Source: Gemmiger formicilis (GTDB lineage: Bacteria > Bacillota > Clostridia > Oscillospirales > Ruminococcaceae). From it: 64,000 bases of DNA. The notes under the pieces were generated by a model. It saw only the letters and a list, made by a program, of their open reading frames with translations. It searched no databases and was not told where the DNA came from. The DNA lies in the NCBI RefSeq assembly GCF_016900095.1, contig NZ_JACJJP010000002.1, positions 124,001-188,000 on the forward strand. Direction: 5' to 3'. Position numbers and translations under genes: made by a program. This document shows, piece by piece, positions 39,875-49,208 of the stretch (its first letter is position 1; every line of letters starts with the position of its first letter).

Positions 39875-42688
39875 TTACTCGGTGAGAATCTCGGCGGTGC
39901 TGCCCCGGCGGGTCTTGTGCACCAAAATCTTCCGGCGCACCCGGTCCTGTAAGGCTTCCACGTGGCTGATGATGCCCACCAGCTTGTCCGACCCCGCCAG
40001 GGCGGTGAGGGTCTCGATGGCTTTTTCCAGGGCCTCGGCGTCCAGGGTACCGAAGCCTTCGTCCACAAACAGGGTGTCCACCTGCACGCCTCCGGCGCTC
40101 TGCTGGATGGTGTCGCTGATGCCGAGAGCCAGGCTCAGGGCGGCCAGAAAGCTCTCCCCGCCCGAAAGGCTGCCCACCGGGCGGGTCTTGCCGGTGTAGG
40201 CGTCGAACACATCCAGGTCCAGGGCGGTCTTGGCGGCAATGCCCCCGTCGCTGCGGCGCAAAAGGCGGTACTGCCCGGCGGTCATGCGGTGGAACCGGCG
40301 GTTGGCCGCCGCCACCACCCCGTCAAAGTAGAAGGCCTGCACGTACTGCTCAAAGGGCAGCTTGGGCTTGCCGGACAGATTGCCGTTGATGGTGCGGGAC
40401 AGGTTATCCAGCATGGCGCTGCGGGTCCGGATGTGTTCGGAATCGGCCAGGGCCTTTTCCAGGGCGGCCAGGGCGTCCCGGTTGGTTTTCAGCCGCAGAT
40501 GGGTGGCCTGCAAGGCCCGGCGCAGTTCGTCCCGGGCGGTCTGGGCGGTCTGCAGGGCCGCTTCGGCGGCCTCGGGAGCCGGGGCGCCCGGGGCGGCGGC
40601 CGCTTCCTTTTCCAGGGCGGCGGCCCGGCCCTGGGCCTCGCTGAGTTTGGCTTCAAATTCGCTGCGCTCCCGGGCGGCCGCCTGCAGGGCTTTGGCCAGG
40701 GCGTCCCGCCGGGCGGCCACTTCCTGCCGCTGGGCGTTCAGGGCGGCGGCGTCGGGGTAGGGCAGGTCTTTGAGCAAGGCTTCCCGCCGGGCTTCGGCCC
40801 CGGCCAGGTCGGCCTGGGCCTTGGCGGCGGCGGTCTGGGCGGTTTGCAGGGCCTGGTTCAGCGCCGGACCCTTGCCCTGCAGGGCGGCGGCCTGTCTGGA
40901 CAGGTCGGCCTTGCGGTCGGCCCGGGCCTTGGCATCCTGCAGGGCGGTGCGCACCTTGGCCAGACCGGCTTGCAGGGCAGCGGCCTGGTCGCTGAGCACC
41001 GCCCGCAGGGCATCGGCGTCCAGCTCGGCCGCCGGGGCGCCGGTGTAGACTTTTCGCCGTTTGCCCAAAAAGGCATCGGCGGATTTGTACAGGTTGTCAC
41101 GCAGCGCCTTGCACCGGGCGGTGGCCTGCCCGGCCTGCACGCTGGCGTCGGTGGCGGTGCGGGCGGCCTGGGCGGCCAGGGTGGCGGCGGCGTCGCAGTC
41201 CGCCTCGGTCACATGGCCGGGTTCCAGGGTGGCCGGCGCCGGGTGATGGGTGGCGCCGCAGACGGGGCAGGGGGCCCCTTCGGTGAGGGTCTGGGCCAGC
41301 AGCCCCGCCCGGGCGGCGTTGAGCTGCTTTTGCAGGGCGGCGCTGCGGGCGGCGGTTTCGTCGGCGGTGCGCTGCTTTTCTAAGTAGGCGGCCTGGCGGT
41401 CGGCCCGGGCGGCTTCCGCCCGCTGCCACACGTTCCAGTCGGTGAGCAGGGCGTCGCAGTCCCGGCGCAGCCCTTCGGCGGTCTGCTCCATGGCCTGGGC
41501 CCGGGCCGCTTCCGCCTCCGGCGCCTCGCAGGCGGCCAGGGCCTTGTCGGTGTCCGCTTTGCGCTGCTCCCAGTCCTGCACGGCCTGCCGGGCCTTGGCC
41601 TCATCGGCCTGGGCTTTGGCCAGGGCTTTTTGGGCAGTGCGGACGGCGGTTTCGGCATCGGTCAGGGCCGCGTACTTGGGTGCCAGCTCCTCCAGGGCGG
41701 CCAGCCGGGCGGCCAGCGTCTCCAGCTCGGGGCGGCGGGCCTCGGTTTTATCCCAGTCCTGCCGCCGGGCAGGGGCGCTCTCCAGCAGGGTCCTGGCGTC
41801 GGTGCGGGCCTGTTGCAGGCGCCCCTGCAGGGCCGCGGCACTGCGGGCGGTCTCGGCCTTGGCGGCGGCCGCGGTCACGGCGGCGTCCCGCTGGACCAGC
41901 TCCGCCTCCCCGGCGGTGCTGGCGGTCTCGTCGGCGGCAATCAGCGCCCGGGCCAGGGCGGGGGCTCCCGCGGCCTTGTAGGGGTCGCGGGCGGCCTGCA
42001 GGTCGGTGAGGGCCGCGCTCTCGGGGGCATCGGGCACCGGCTGCAGCCGCCCCAGCTGGAGCAGCACCGTCTCGGCGGCGGTGTCCGCCCGGTGGGCGGC
42101 CTCGGCGGCCCGGGTGCGGGCGGCGGCCCCCAGCTTCTGGTAGGCGCCGGTGTCAAAGACCTGGCGCAGAATCTCCGCCCGGTCGGCGCTGGAAGCGTTG
42201 AGCAGCCGGGCAAAGTCGTTCTGGGCAATCATGGAGATCTGGGCAAACTGTTTGGCGTCGATGCCCAGCAGCTGGTTCACCGCCGCGGTCACCGCCTTGC
42301 TGCCGGTCACCGGTTCTTCCGGTTCCCGCACCAGGGTGGCCTTGGCGGGAATGGTGGTAAAGCCCTCCCCCCGCTGCTTTTTGCGGGTCTGTTCGGGAGA
42401 GCGGGTCACGGTGTATGTCCGGCCCCGGTGGAAAAAGACCAGCTCCACGGCGGTCTCGTCCTTGGGATCGGCAAAGTCGCTGCGCAGCATGTCCGGGGAG
42501 CGATAAGCCCCGGTGGCCTCGCCGTACAGCGCAAAGGTGATGGCGTCAAACAGGGCGGTCTTGCCCGCGCCGGTGTCGCCGCTGATGAGGAAGAGCCCGC
42601 CCTGGCCGAAACCGGTCAGGTCCAGGGTGCTGCGCCCGGCATAGGGCCCGAAGGCGCACAGGGTCAGCCGCAAGGGTTTCACGGGCAA
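39875..42688 (-). CDS. sbcC: Exonuclease subunit SbcC
   Basis: This 937-residue SMC-like ATPase forms with SbcD a nuclease that opens hairpins and trims blocked DNA ends. Walker A is [16 protein letters not shown] near 34-49, and a basic region follows. Two long Ala/Gln/Arg-rich coiled coils flank the zinc hook [13 protein letters not shown] near 470. At the C-terminus are signature [19 protein letters not shown] and Walker [15 protein letters not shown]. It overlaps sbcD by 10 bases. The coiled-coil DNA gives many long antisense frames that are not genes. Confidence 0.95.
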   Translation of the reverse strand: MPVKPLRLTLCAFGPYAGRSTLDLTGFGQGGLFLISGDTGAGKTALFDAITFALYGEATGAYRSPDMLRSDFADPKDETAVELVFFHRGRTYTVTRSPEQTRKKQRGEGFTTIPAKATLVREPEEPVTGSKAVTAAVNQLLGIDAKQFAQISMIAQNDFARLLNASSADRAEILRQVFDTGAYQKLGAAARTRAAEAAHRADTAAETVLLQLGRLQPVPDAPESAALTDLQAARDPYKAAGAPALARALIAADETASTAGEAELVQRDAAVTAAAAKAETARSAAALQGRLQQARTDARTLLESAPARRQDWDKTEARRPELETLAARLAALEELAPKYAALTDAETAVRTAQKALAKAQADEAKARQAVQDWEQRKADTDKALAACEAPEAEAARAQAMEQTAEGLRRDCDALLTDWNVWQRAEAARADRQAAYLEKQRTADETAARSAALQKQLNAARAGLLAQTLTEGAPCPVCGATHHPAPATLEPGHVTEADCDAAATLAAQAARTATDASVQAGQATARCKALRDNLYKSADAFLGKRRKVYTGAPAAELDADALRAVLSDQAAALQAGLAKVRTALQDAKARADRKADLSRQAAALQGKGPALNQALQTAQTAAAKAQADLAGAEARREALLKDLPYPDAAALNAQRQEVAARRDALAKALQAAARERSEFEAKLSEAQGRAAALEKEAAAAPGAPAPEAAEAALQTAQTARDELRRALQATHLRLKTNRDALAALEKALADSEHIRTRSAMLDNLSRTINGNLSGKPKLPFEQYVQAFYFDGVVAAANRRFHRMTAGQYRLLRRSDGGIAAKTALDLDVFDAYTGKTRPVGSLSGGESFLAALSLALGISDTIQQSAGGVQVDTLFVDEGFGTLDAEALEKAIETLTALAGSDKLVGIISHVEALQDRVRRKILVHKTRRGSTAEILTE

Positions 42689-43854
42689 TCCACCTCCTCC
42701 TTCATCTCGGCCAGGACGGTCTGCTCCTCCTCGGTCAGGTCACGGCCGTGCATCTGGGCAAAAAAGGCGGAAAACAGTTCGTCAAAGCTCTTCTTCCGCA
42801 CCGCCTCGGCGGTTTCGGTCTGCCAGTCGGGGCCGGTGCCCCGGGGGGCGTAGTCCAGCCGCATGGCGTTGGGGTAGGCCGCCCGCAGCACCGCCATGGC
42901 GTCGGGCTGGGGGGTGTCGTCGGTGAGGGTGGCCCAGATGTAATCCTCCGCCTCGGTGACCCGGGCGGGGTCGGTGAGTTCGGCCAGCGGCCCGGTCAGG
43001 TGCCGCATGGCCCGGCGGGGATGCAGGGGCAAAAGTTCGGTGTACGCCCCGGCGGGGGTCAGGATCAGCAGCACGGCGCTCTTCTGGGCCCCGGCCTCGT
43101 CCAGGCTGTAACACAAGGGCGCCCCGGCATACCGGATGTGGGGCGCCCCGGCGGTCTGGGGGCGGTGGATGTGGCCCAGGGCCACATAATCGAAACCCCC
43201 GTTTTCCGAAAAGCGGGCGGCGTTCACCGCGTCCACCGTGCCGATGTTCACACCGGCCCCGGCGTTCACAAGATCGGGGGCAATGCTCTCGCTGCCCGCG
43301 CACTGGGGCAGCGCCCCGCCGCCCAGCACCGTCTGGTGGGTCACCAGAATCCGGGCCACGCCGTCCTGCCGGGGCGGCAGGGTGGAAAGGGCCGCCGCCA
43401 CCGCGGTGTCCTGGTCGGTGATGGGGGTGTCGGGCAGAAAATGCCGCACGGTGGCCGGGCGCACAAAGGGCAGAAGACACACTTCCACCGGTAGATCCCC
43501 CTCCAACCGGGCCACCCGGATTTCCCCGGTGAACCGCCCCGCAATATGCACCCCCTGCCGGGCCAGCAGGGCGGCGGCGTAGTCCAGGCGGTCGGCGCTG
43601 TCGTGGTTGCCCGCCACCGCCAGCACCCGGATGTGCCGGCCGGTGAGCCGGGTCAGGAACCAGTCCAGCAGGGTCACGGCGGCGGCAGGGGGCACCGGGG
43701 CGTCGTAGATGTCCCCGGCCAGAATGACCCCCTGCACCCCGTGTTCCTCACACAAAGCCAGGACCTGGTCCAGAATGAACCGCTGGTCCTCCAGAAAATC
43801 AAACCCGTTCACCCGCTTGCCCAGGTGCAGGTCCCCCAGATGCAGCAGTTTCAT
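42679..43854 (-). CDS. sbcD: Exonuclease subunit SbcD
   Basis: This 391-residue Mre11-type metallophosphoesterase has the motifs [10 protein letters not shown] at 4-13, [31 protein letters not shown] and [10 protein letters not shown]. It provides the nuclease active site of SbcCD. The frame extends to 43980, but ATG 43854 gives [13 protein letters not shown], the usual start, and overlaps the GNAT gene by 4 bases. Confidence 0.95.
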   Translation of the reverse strand: MKLLHLGDLHLGKRVNGFDFLEDQRFILDQVLALCEEHGVQGVILAGDIYDAPVPPAAAVTLLDWFLTRLTGRHIRVLAVAGNHDSADRLDYAAALLARQGVHIAGRFTGEIRVARLEGDLPVEVCLLPFVRPATVRHFLPDTPITDQDTAVAAALSTLPPRQDGVARILVTHQTVLGGGALPQCAGSESIAPDLVNAGAGVNIGTVDAVNAARFSENGGFDYVALGHIHRPQTAGAPHIRYAGAPLCYSLDEAGAQKSAVLLILTPAGAYTELLPLHPRRAMRHLTGPLAELTDPARVTEAEDYIWATLTDDTPQPDAMAVLRAAYPNAMRLDYAPRGTGPDWQTETAEAVRKKSFDELFSAFFAQMHGRDLTEEEQTVLAEMKEEVDCP

Positions 43855-44351
43855 CGCCACAGTTTCTCCCATGTCTTGATGTCCAGGGTCACCCCGGGCA
43901 GTACCTCCACCGGCTCCACCCCGGCGGGACGGAACCGGCACCGTTTGCAGAAGCCCTCGGCCTTCAGGTCCTTGGCCCACACCTGCAGGAACAGGCGGCT
44001 GCGGCCGTCGCCCTCAGCCAGCTTTTGGGCATAGGCCACCACGCTGCGGCCGATGCCCCGGCCCCGGGCTTTTTCCAGCAGGAACAGCCGGCTGATGCAC
44101 ACCGCCCCCACCGGGCGCAGATCCAGGGCAAAATAGCCCACCGCCTCGCTGCCCAGGTAGATGAGGAAGTAGTTCACCGCCCCGCAGTGGATCTCGTCGT
44201 CGGTCAGGTCCTCGTTCTGCCAGGCCTCGGCCAGCTGGGCCGCAACCTTGGGGGTCAGTTTGGTGTAATGCTGCACAAAGATCTCCCGGGCCAGGTCGCT
44301 GACCTGGCGGATGTAGCGGGCTTTGGTCACTTGTTTGTAGGTGGCGTTCAT
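43851..44351 (-). CDS. GNAT family N-acetyltransferase
   Basis: This 166-residue acetyl-CoA-dependent transferase has the pyrophosphate-binding loop in LLEKARGRGIGRSVVAYAQK (R-G-x-G-I-G), preceded by the strand CISRLFL and followed by RLFLQVWAKDLKAEGFCKR. Substrate unknown. It sits between NusG-domain and sbcD genes, with 4-base overlap to sbcD. Confidence 0.88.
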   Translation of the reverse strand: MNATYKQVTKARYIRQVSDLAREIFVQHYTKLTPKVAAQLAEAWQNEDLTDDEIHCGAVNYFLIYLGSEAVGYFALDLRPVGAVCISRLFLLEKARGRGIGRSVVAYAQKLAEGDGRSRLFLQVWAKDLKAEGFCKRCRFRPAGVEPVEVLPGVTLDIKTWEKLWR

Positions 44352-44368
44352 GGTTGGTCCTTTCTTGT

Positions 44369-44713
44369 TCAGTCAACGATGGTCAGGCTGGCCCGGGCGG
44401 GCAGGCACGCCGCCCAGTCCCCCACCTTGCGCAGGGTGCCGAACCCTTCGCACAGATGGTCGGGGCAGGGGCTGTCAATGAAGGCGATGCCCCCGTCCTG
44501 CACCTGCAGATGGATGGTGTAAAAGCCGGTGTCGATGTCGTAGACGGCGTCCTTGTCCAGCGGGATGCGCATCTCCTGGGCGGGGTCGCCGTATTGCAGC
44601 ACCGCCTCGGTGCCTGCGGTCTGCCGCCCGGCATACCGCCAGACCAGCAGCCCGCCGATGACGACCAGCACCACGGCCAGAAAAATCAGATTTTGCTTGG
44701 TGGATGGTTTCAT
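44369..44713 (-). CDS. NusG domain II-containing membrane-anchored protein
   Basis: This 114-residue protein has one N-terminal TM helix (LIFLAVVLVVIGGLLVW) and an outer domain with the NusG II-type signature SPCPDHLCEGFGTLRKVGDW and AACLPAR. The paired cysteines in CPDHLC are conserved in the family. The domain occurs alone in many Firmicutes and is unrelated to transcription; function unknown. Often found near ApbE or Rnf-type genes, but not here. It overlaps the RNase Z gene by 4 bases. Confidence 0.85.
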   Translation of the reverse strand: MKPSTKQNLIFLAVVLVVIGGLLVWRYAGRQTAGTEAVLQYGDPAQEMRIPLDKDAVYDIDTGFYTIHLQVQDGGIAFIDSPCPDHLCEGFGTLRKVGDWAACLPARASLTIVD

Positions 44714-45627
44714 GGGGTGTCCTTTCGGGAATCGTCAAAGGTCAGGGTCAGGGTCTTGCCGTCAAACCCCGCTTCCGCCGCCGGGAACTGCCGCCGGGCG
44801 GCCGCAAGACCCGCCTCCGGGTCGGTAACGGCGGCGCTGTAATGGGTCAGCCACAGCCGGCGCACCCCCGCTTCGGCGGCCAGGGCCCCGGCCTCGGCGC
44901 AGGTGGCGTGGCCGTACAGTCGGGCCTTGGGGGCGTCGGCGTCGTCGGCGTAGGTGGCGTCCATGCAAAGCAGGTCCGCCCCCCGGGCCAGTTCGGCCAG
45001 CTCGGCGGTGGGCTCGGTGTCGGTGGCGTAGAGGAGGCGCAGCCCCCGGCGGGCGGGGCCCAGCACCTGGTCGGGGGTAAAGCCCCCGGCGGGCTGCCCC
45101 GCCTGCAAACTGCGCCACAAAGCCACCGGAATGCCCAGGGCCTTGGCCTTGTCCGGGTCGAAACGCCCGGCCCGGGGTAAGGTGTAGAGATAAGAGCAGC
45201 AGGGCACCCGGTGCCGGGCGGGAAAGGCGGTGACCACCGCGCCCGACGGCAGCGCCAGGCTGCCCCGACAGTCCCCGAAGGTGTGACGGCAAAGGGCGAA
45301 GGGCAACGGTCCGGCCAGGGTCAGCACCGCGTCCAGCACCCCGTCCAGACCCGGAGGCCCGGCCACGGTCACGGGTTCGGTGCGGCCCAGGGCGGCCATG
45401 GACTGCAAAAGCCCCGGCAGCCCGAAGAGATGGTCCCCGTGGTAGTGGGTGAGCAGCAAAGTGTCCAGCTTGTACAGACTGGCCCCGAACCGCTGGGCCG
45501 ATACCTGGGTGCCCTCCCCGCAGTCAAAGAGCAGACCCCGGCCGCCCACCTGCAGCCACAGGGCCGCCAGGGCACGGTGGGGCAGGGGTCTTGTGGCCCC
45601 GCTGCCCAGCAATGTCACCTGTACCAC
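44710..45627 (-). CDS. rnz: Ribonuclease Z
   Basis: This 305-residue metallo-beta-lactamase-fold nuclease cleaves tRNA precursors behind the discriminator base. The zinc motif is TLLLTHYHGDHLFGLPGLLQ, with FDCGEGTQ before it. Other ligands lie in PARHRVPCCSYLY, LLYATDTEPT and RLWLTHYSAA. A GTG at 45636 opens the frame, but GGAGG lies 8 bases before GTG 45627, which starts the usual VQVTLLGSG and was chosen. It heads a chain of tightly packed genes: rnz, NusG-II, GNAT, sbcD, sbcC. Confidence 0.92.
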   Translation of the reverse strand: MVQVTLLGSGATRPLPHRALAALWLQVGGRGLLFDCGEGTQVSAQRFGASLYKLDTLLLTHYHGDHLFGLPGLLQSMAALGRTEPVTVAGPPGLDGVLDAVLTLAGPLPFALCRHTFGDCRGSLALPSGAVVTAFPARHRVPCCSYLYTLPRAGRFDPDKAKALGIPVALWRSLQAGQPAGGFTPDQVLGPARRGLRLLYATDTEPTAELAELARGADLLCMDATYADDADAPKARLYGHATCAEAGALAAEAGVRRLWLTHYSAAVTDPEAGLAAARRQFPAAEAGFDGKTLTLTFDDSRKDTP

Positions 45628-45661
45628 GGCAAACACCTCCCCATTTTTGGAATTGTACCTT

Positions 45662-45690
45662 ATTATACCACGGATACCCGCCTCTGCCTA
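45662..45690 (-). promoter_or_regulatory. Promoter of rnz-sbcDC operon
   Basis: Minus strand TATAAT (45662-45667) with a weak -35 TAGGCA at 17 bases. It is back-to-back with the promoter of the aminotransferase gene. Confidence 0.55.
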
Positions 45691-45700
45691 CCCGCCGCCC

Positions 45701-45729
45701 TTGCATGGCGGGGGTGAGAGTGCTACAAT
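45701..45729 (+). promoter_or_regulatory. Promoter of aminotransferase gene
   Basis: TTGCAT (45701-45706), 17-base spacer, TACAAT (45724-45729). Confidence 0.7.
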
Positions 45730-45780
45730 AAAGCAATCGACAAATTTTTCCTGAAAAGGCAACGAGGGGGCTTTTGTATC

Positions 45781-46974
45781 ATGGAGACCATGCAGATGGA
45801 ATTCTCCAAGCGGCTGGACCTGTTCGGTCCGGAAATCTTTGCGGCACTGAACGACAAAAAAATTGCGCTGGAAGCCGAAGGGCGCACCCTGTACAACCTG
45901 TCGGTGGGCACGCCGGATTTTCCCCCGGCACCCCACATCAAGCAGGCCCTGCTGGACGCGGCCGCCCAGGACGAAAACTGGAAGTACACCCTGCGTGACC
46001 TGCCCGAGATGCTGGAAGCCGTGGGCCACTACTATGAGCGGCGGTTCGGGGTCAAGGACATCACCCCGGACAAGGTCATGAGCTTTTCCGGCAGCCAGGA
46101 CGGCATCGGCCACCTGGGCCTGGCCCTGCTCAACGACGGCGACACTGTGCTGCTGCCCGACCCCTGCTATCCCGTCTTCATGACCGGCATGCGGCTGGGC
46201 GGGGGCGTGCCCTGGTTCTACCACCTGACAGCGGAGAATCACTTCCTGCCCGACGTGCACAGCATCCCCGAGGAGGTGGCCCGCAAGGCCAAGCTGATGA
46301 TCGTTTCTCTGCCGGCCAACCCGGTGGGCAGCATCGGTACCCCGGAACTGTACCGGGAAATCGTGGATTTCTGCCGCACCTACAACATTTTGCTGGTGCA
46401 CGACAACGCCTACAGCGATATTATCTTCGACGGGGCGGAAGGTCACAGCGTCTTCAACACCCCCGGCGCCGAGGATGTGGCGGTGGAGTTCTTCTCTTTG
46501 AGCAAGAGCTTCAACGTCACCGGCGCCCGCATCAGCTTCCTGGTGGGGCGGCCGGACGTGGTGGCCGCCTGCAAGAAGCTGCGCACCCAGATCGACTTCG
46601 GCATGTTTGCCCCCATCCAGAAAGCCGCCGTGGCGGCCCTGGAAGGCCCCCTGGACGGGGTGAAAGCCCAGTGCGCCGTCTACCAGGCCCGGCGGGACGC
46701 CTTGTGCGGCGGGCTGCGGTCCATCGGCTGGCCGGTGCCGGACAGCCACGGCAGCATGTTCGTCTGGGCGCCGCTGCCTTCCGGCTGGCACAGCAGCATG
46801 GATTTCTGCATGGCCCTCATCCAGGAAGCCGGTGTCATCTGCACCCCGGGTTCCAGCTTCGGGCCGTCGGGGGAAGGCTACGTCCGCTTTGCCCTGACCC
46901 TCACCGAGGAGGTCATCCGTCAGGCGGTGCAGGCCATCGCCGACAGCGGCATCCTCACCCAGACAGAAGAATAA
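45781..46974 (+). CDS. PLP-dependent aminotransferase, class I/II (LL-DAP-aminotransferase-like)
   Basis: This 397-residue fold-type I enzyme has YNLSVGTPDFPPAPHI near 38-53, GSQDGIGHLGLALL near 101-114, PDPCYPVFMTG, LPANPVGSIG, VHDNAYSDIIFDG and the Schiff-base lysine in FFSLSKSFNVTGARISFLVG near 239-258. The closing substrate-binding Arg is in EGYVRFALTL. The NAYSDI and SKSFN(M/V)TG patterns resemble DapL and related enzymes, but substrate is not fixed by sequence. A second ATG occurs 9 bases downstream. It is a single-gene unit with promoter and terminator. Confidence 0.88.
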   Translation: METMQMEFSKRLDLFGPEIFAALNDKKIALEAEGRTLYNLSVGTPDFPPAPHIKQALLDAAAQDENWKYTLRDLPEMLEAVGHYYERRFGVKDITPDKVMSFSGSQDGIGHLGLALLNDGDTVLLPDPCYPVFMTGMRLGGGVPWFYHLTAENHFLPDVHSIPEEVARKAKLMIVSLPANPVGSIGTPELYREIVDFCRTYNILLVHDNAYSDIIFDGAEGHSVFNTPGAEDVAVEFFSLSKSFNVTGARISFLVGRPDVVAACKKLRTQIDFGMFAPIQKAAVAALEGPLDGVKAQCAVYQARRDALCGGLRSIGWPVPDSHGSMFVWAPLPSGWHSSMDFCMALIQEAGVICTPGSSFGPSGEGYVRFALTLTEEVIRQAVQAIADSGILTQTEE

Positions 46975-46983
46975 AACAATGCC

Positions 46984-47032
46984 AAAACGGCCGCTTTCCG
47001 GGGTCCAGCCCGCGGAAGGCGGCCGTTTTTTC
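46984..47032 (+). terminator. Terminator after aminotransferase gene
   Basis: A 17-bp stem (AAAACGGCCGCTTTCCG with CGGAAGGCGGCCGTTTT) is followed by TTCGG; the T-run closes the stem. Confidence 0.9.
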
Positions 47033-47112
47033 GGCAAAATCCTGTCACAAAAAGGCAGGTTCGGGTGTACAGCAGGTGAGGAACCTCAAAACCGAGGAAA
47101 GGAGGGCTGACC

Positions 47113-47655
47113 ATGTTTGGCCGTGATGCCCGGGAACAGACCCTGGCCCGGCTGTACCACCGGCAGTACCGCCGGCTGTGTGCGGTGGCTGCCGCTGTGC
47201 TGGGCGGGGACAAAGCCCTGGCCCAGGACGCGGTGCAGAATGCCTGGCTGCGGCTCAGCGCCCCCGGGGTGCGGGAACGCATCGAGACGGAGGACGAAAC
47301 CCGGCTGCGGGGGCTTTTGCTGGTGACGGTGCGCAACGCCGCCCGCAACCTGCGTCGGGACAGCCGGGAACTGACCCTGCCGGAGGAGGGCTGGGCGGTT
47401 CTGCCCGACCCGGCTCCCGGCCCCGCCGAAGCCGCCGAGCGGGCCGATGCGGTGGCGGTGTTGCAGCGGGGGCTGCAGACCCTGCCCGCTGTGGACCACG
47501 ATCTGTTGCTGCTGCGGTACGGGTACGGCTTTTCCGCCGCCGAAACCGCCGCCCTGCTGGACATGAGCGAAGGGGCGGTGCGCCAGCGGGCCCACCGGGC
47601 CCGGAAACGGCTGCGGCAATGGATGGAACAGGAGGGATACCATGACCGACCGTGA
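47113..47655 (+). CDS. ECF-type RNA polymerase sigma factor
   Basis: This 180-residue sigma factor has a region 2 (RLYHRQYRRLCAVAAAVLGG, then KALAQDAVQNAWLRL, including the DAVQ(N/E) motif) and a region 4 HTH (YGYGFSAAETAALLDMSEGA, then VRQRAHRARKRLRQW). AAAGGAGGG precedes ATG 47113. It overlaps the next gene, a TM protein, by 14 bases, the normal layout of an ECF sigma and its anti-sigma. Target genes unknown; no copy of its own promoter can be recognised without a consensus. Confidence 0.9.
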   Translation: MFGRDAREQTLARLYHRQYRRLCAVAAAVLGGDKALAQDAVQNAWLRLSAPGVRERIETEDETRLRGLLLVTVRNAARNLRRDSRELTLPEEGWAVLPDPAPGPAEAAERADAVAVLQRGLQTLPAVDHDLLLLRYGYGFSAAETAALLDMSEGAVRQRAHRARKRLRQWMEQEGYHDRP

Positions 47656-48265
47656 ATTTGACGCGCTGCTGCAAACCGCCTGCCTGCGCCAGAGTGAGGC
47701 GGAAGTCCGGGCCGCCGGGATGATTCTCCTCCCCCGCAAGATTCTGCGGGCGGCGCTCATTGCCGCCGTGTGTGCCGGACTGCTGGTTTTGGGGGTGGCG
47801 GCGGTGTGGCCCAAACTGGAACTGAAACGCACCGGCCGGAACTCCTTTGCCCTGGAGGTGGAGGAACCCGCAGAAACCGCCCCGCCGGTGACCGGCATCA
47901 CCTTTGCCGCGCTGCCGGAAGGGTACGCCATTGTGGAGAGCCATTCCGACCCCGGGGACCGATGGGCCTCGGTGACCATCGACGCCCCCGACAGGGAGCA
48001 CCGGCTGGTGGTGTGGAAGTACGCCCTGGACTGCGGGCAAGGGTATAAGATCGAGAAGGTGGGCGGAACACTGCCCGAAGACCTGGACCCGGTGGAACAG
48101 GTGATGGGGGACTATGTGGTGCTGGACAGCGCCGACGACCTGACCCCCGACGCCCTGAAAGAGGGCAGCGTGGTGGCCTGGCCCACCGCCGACTATTATT
48201 ATGTGGCAGACTATTTCGGGGTCAACCCGGAGGATGTGTGCACCATACTGGCAGGCATACAATAA
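47642..48265 (+). CDS. Putative anti-sigma factor, DUF4367 membrane protein
   Basis: This 207-residue single-pass protein has a short cytosolic part of about 35 residues (TDREFDALLQTACLRQSEAE), a TM helix near 40-58 (ALIAAVCAGLLVLGVAAVW) and an outer DUF4367 domain: ALPEGYAIVESHSDPGDRWA, IVWKYAL-like strands and DYYYVADYFGVNPEDVCTIL. DUF4367 proteins follow ECF sigma genes in gut Firmicutes and probably hold the sigma at the membrane until a signal arrives. Confidence 0.83.
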   Translation: MTDREFDALLQTACLRQSEAEVRAAGMILLPRKILRAALIAAVCAGLLVLGVAAVWPKLELKRTGRNSFALEVEEPAETAPPVTGITFAALPEGYAIVESHSDPGDRWASVTIDAPDREHRLVVWKYALDCGQGYKIEKVGGTLPEDLDPVEQVMGDYVVLDSADDLTPDALKEGSVVAWPTADYYYVADYFGVNPEDVCTILAGIQ

Positions 48266-48302
48266 AAAACAGCCGTTCCCGGCGGGGAACGGCTGTTTTT
48301 GT
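48265..48302. terminator. Bidirectional terminator after anti-sigma gene
   Basis: AAAAACAGCCGTTCCC pairs with GGGAACGGCTGTTTTT (48265-48300) around a short loop. It serves converging genes. Confidence 0.9.
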
Positions 48303-48327
48303 GTCAGACAGAAGAGAGGGAAAAGGA

Positions 48328-49137
48328 TCAGCCGGGCTGCTTGCCGATGTAGGCCAGGATGCCGCCGTCGACGTACAGGACCAGGCCGTTGACGAAGTTG
48401 GAAGCATCGGAAGCCAGGAAGACGGCGGGGCCGCCCAGGTCTTCGGCTTCGCCCCAGCGGCCGGCCGGCGTCTTGGAGACGATGAACTGGTCGAAGGGAT
48501 GACGAGAACCGTCGGGCTGGATCTCACGCAGCGGAGCGGTCTGCGGGGTGGCGATGTAGCCGGGTCCGATGCCGTTGCACTGGATGTTGTAAGCGCCGTA
48601 CTCGGAAGCGATGTTCTTGGTCAGCATCTTCAGGCCGCCCTTGGCAGCAGCGTAGGCGGAGACGGTCTCGCGGCCCAGCTCGCTCATCATGGAGCAGATG
48701 TTGATGATCTTGCCGCCGCCCTGCTCGATCATATCGGGGATGACGGCCTTGGAGACGATGAAGGGGGCGTTCAGGTCAACGTCGATGACCTGACGGAACT
48801 GCGCGGCGGTCATGTCGCACATGGGAATGCGCTTGATGATACCGGCGTTGTTGACCAGGATGTTGATGTGGCCGACTTCCTCGGTGACCTTCTTGATGAA
48901 GGCGTTGACGGCGTCCTCATCGGTGACGTCGCAGACATAGCCGTGAGCGTCGATGCCGGCTTCCTTGTAAGCGGCCAGGCCCTTGTCGACCAGTTCCTGC
49001 TTGATGTCGTTGAAGACGATGGTGGCGCCGCAGTTGGCCATAGCGGTGGCAATGGCGAAACCGATGCCGTAGGAAGCGCCGGTGATCAGGGCGATCTTGC
49101 CGGTCAGATCAAAAGATTTCGGGGTGCAAACAGACAT
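48328..49137 (-). CDS. kduD: 2-dehydro-3-deoxy-D-gluconate 5-dehydrogenase / gluconate 5-dehydrogenase (SDR)
   Basis: This 269-residue short-chain dehydrogenase has the cofactor loop ITGASYGIGFAIA near 21-33, NNAG at NILVNNAGII, catalytic Ser in ICSMMSELGRETV and the YxxxK motif in VSAYAAAKGGLKML. It is encoded directly after kduI, where KduD normally sits: KduI isomerises 5-keto-4-deoxyuronate and KduD reduces the product to KDG. Sequence alone cannot separate KduD from IdnO-type gluconate 5-dehydrogenase; context favours KduD. ATG 49137 follows GGGAGG. Confidence 0.85.
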   Translation of the reverse strand: MSVCTPKSFDLTGKIALITGASYGIGFAIATAMANCGATIVFNDIKQELVDKGLAAYKEAGIDAHGYVCDVTDEDAVNAFIKKVTEEVGHINILVNNAGIIKRIPMCDMTAAQFRQVIDVDLNAPFIVSKAVIPDMIEQGGGKIINICSMMSELGRETVSAYAAAKGGLKMLTKNIASEYGAYNIQCNGIGPGYIATPQTAPLREIQPDGSRHPFDQFIVSKTPAGRWGEAEDLGGPAVFLASDASNFVNGLVLYVDGGILAYIGKQPG

Positions 49138-49208
49138 GTTAAAACCTCCCATTGTTTGTTGCAATGTATTCAAGGCGCCGGTCAAAGGCGCCGGGAACCG
49201 ATGAAAAA

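Noticed and set aside
39962-42853. Two long plus-strand frames opposite sbcC
   Set aside because: Coiled-coil genes of high GC give long antisense frames; no motifs and no ribosome binding site.
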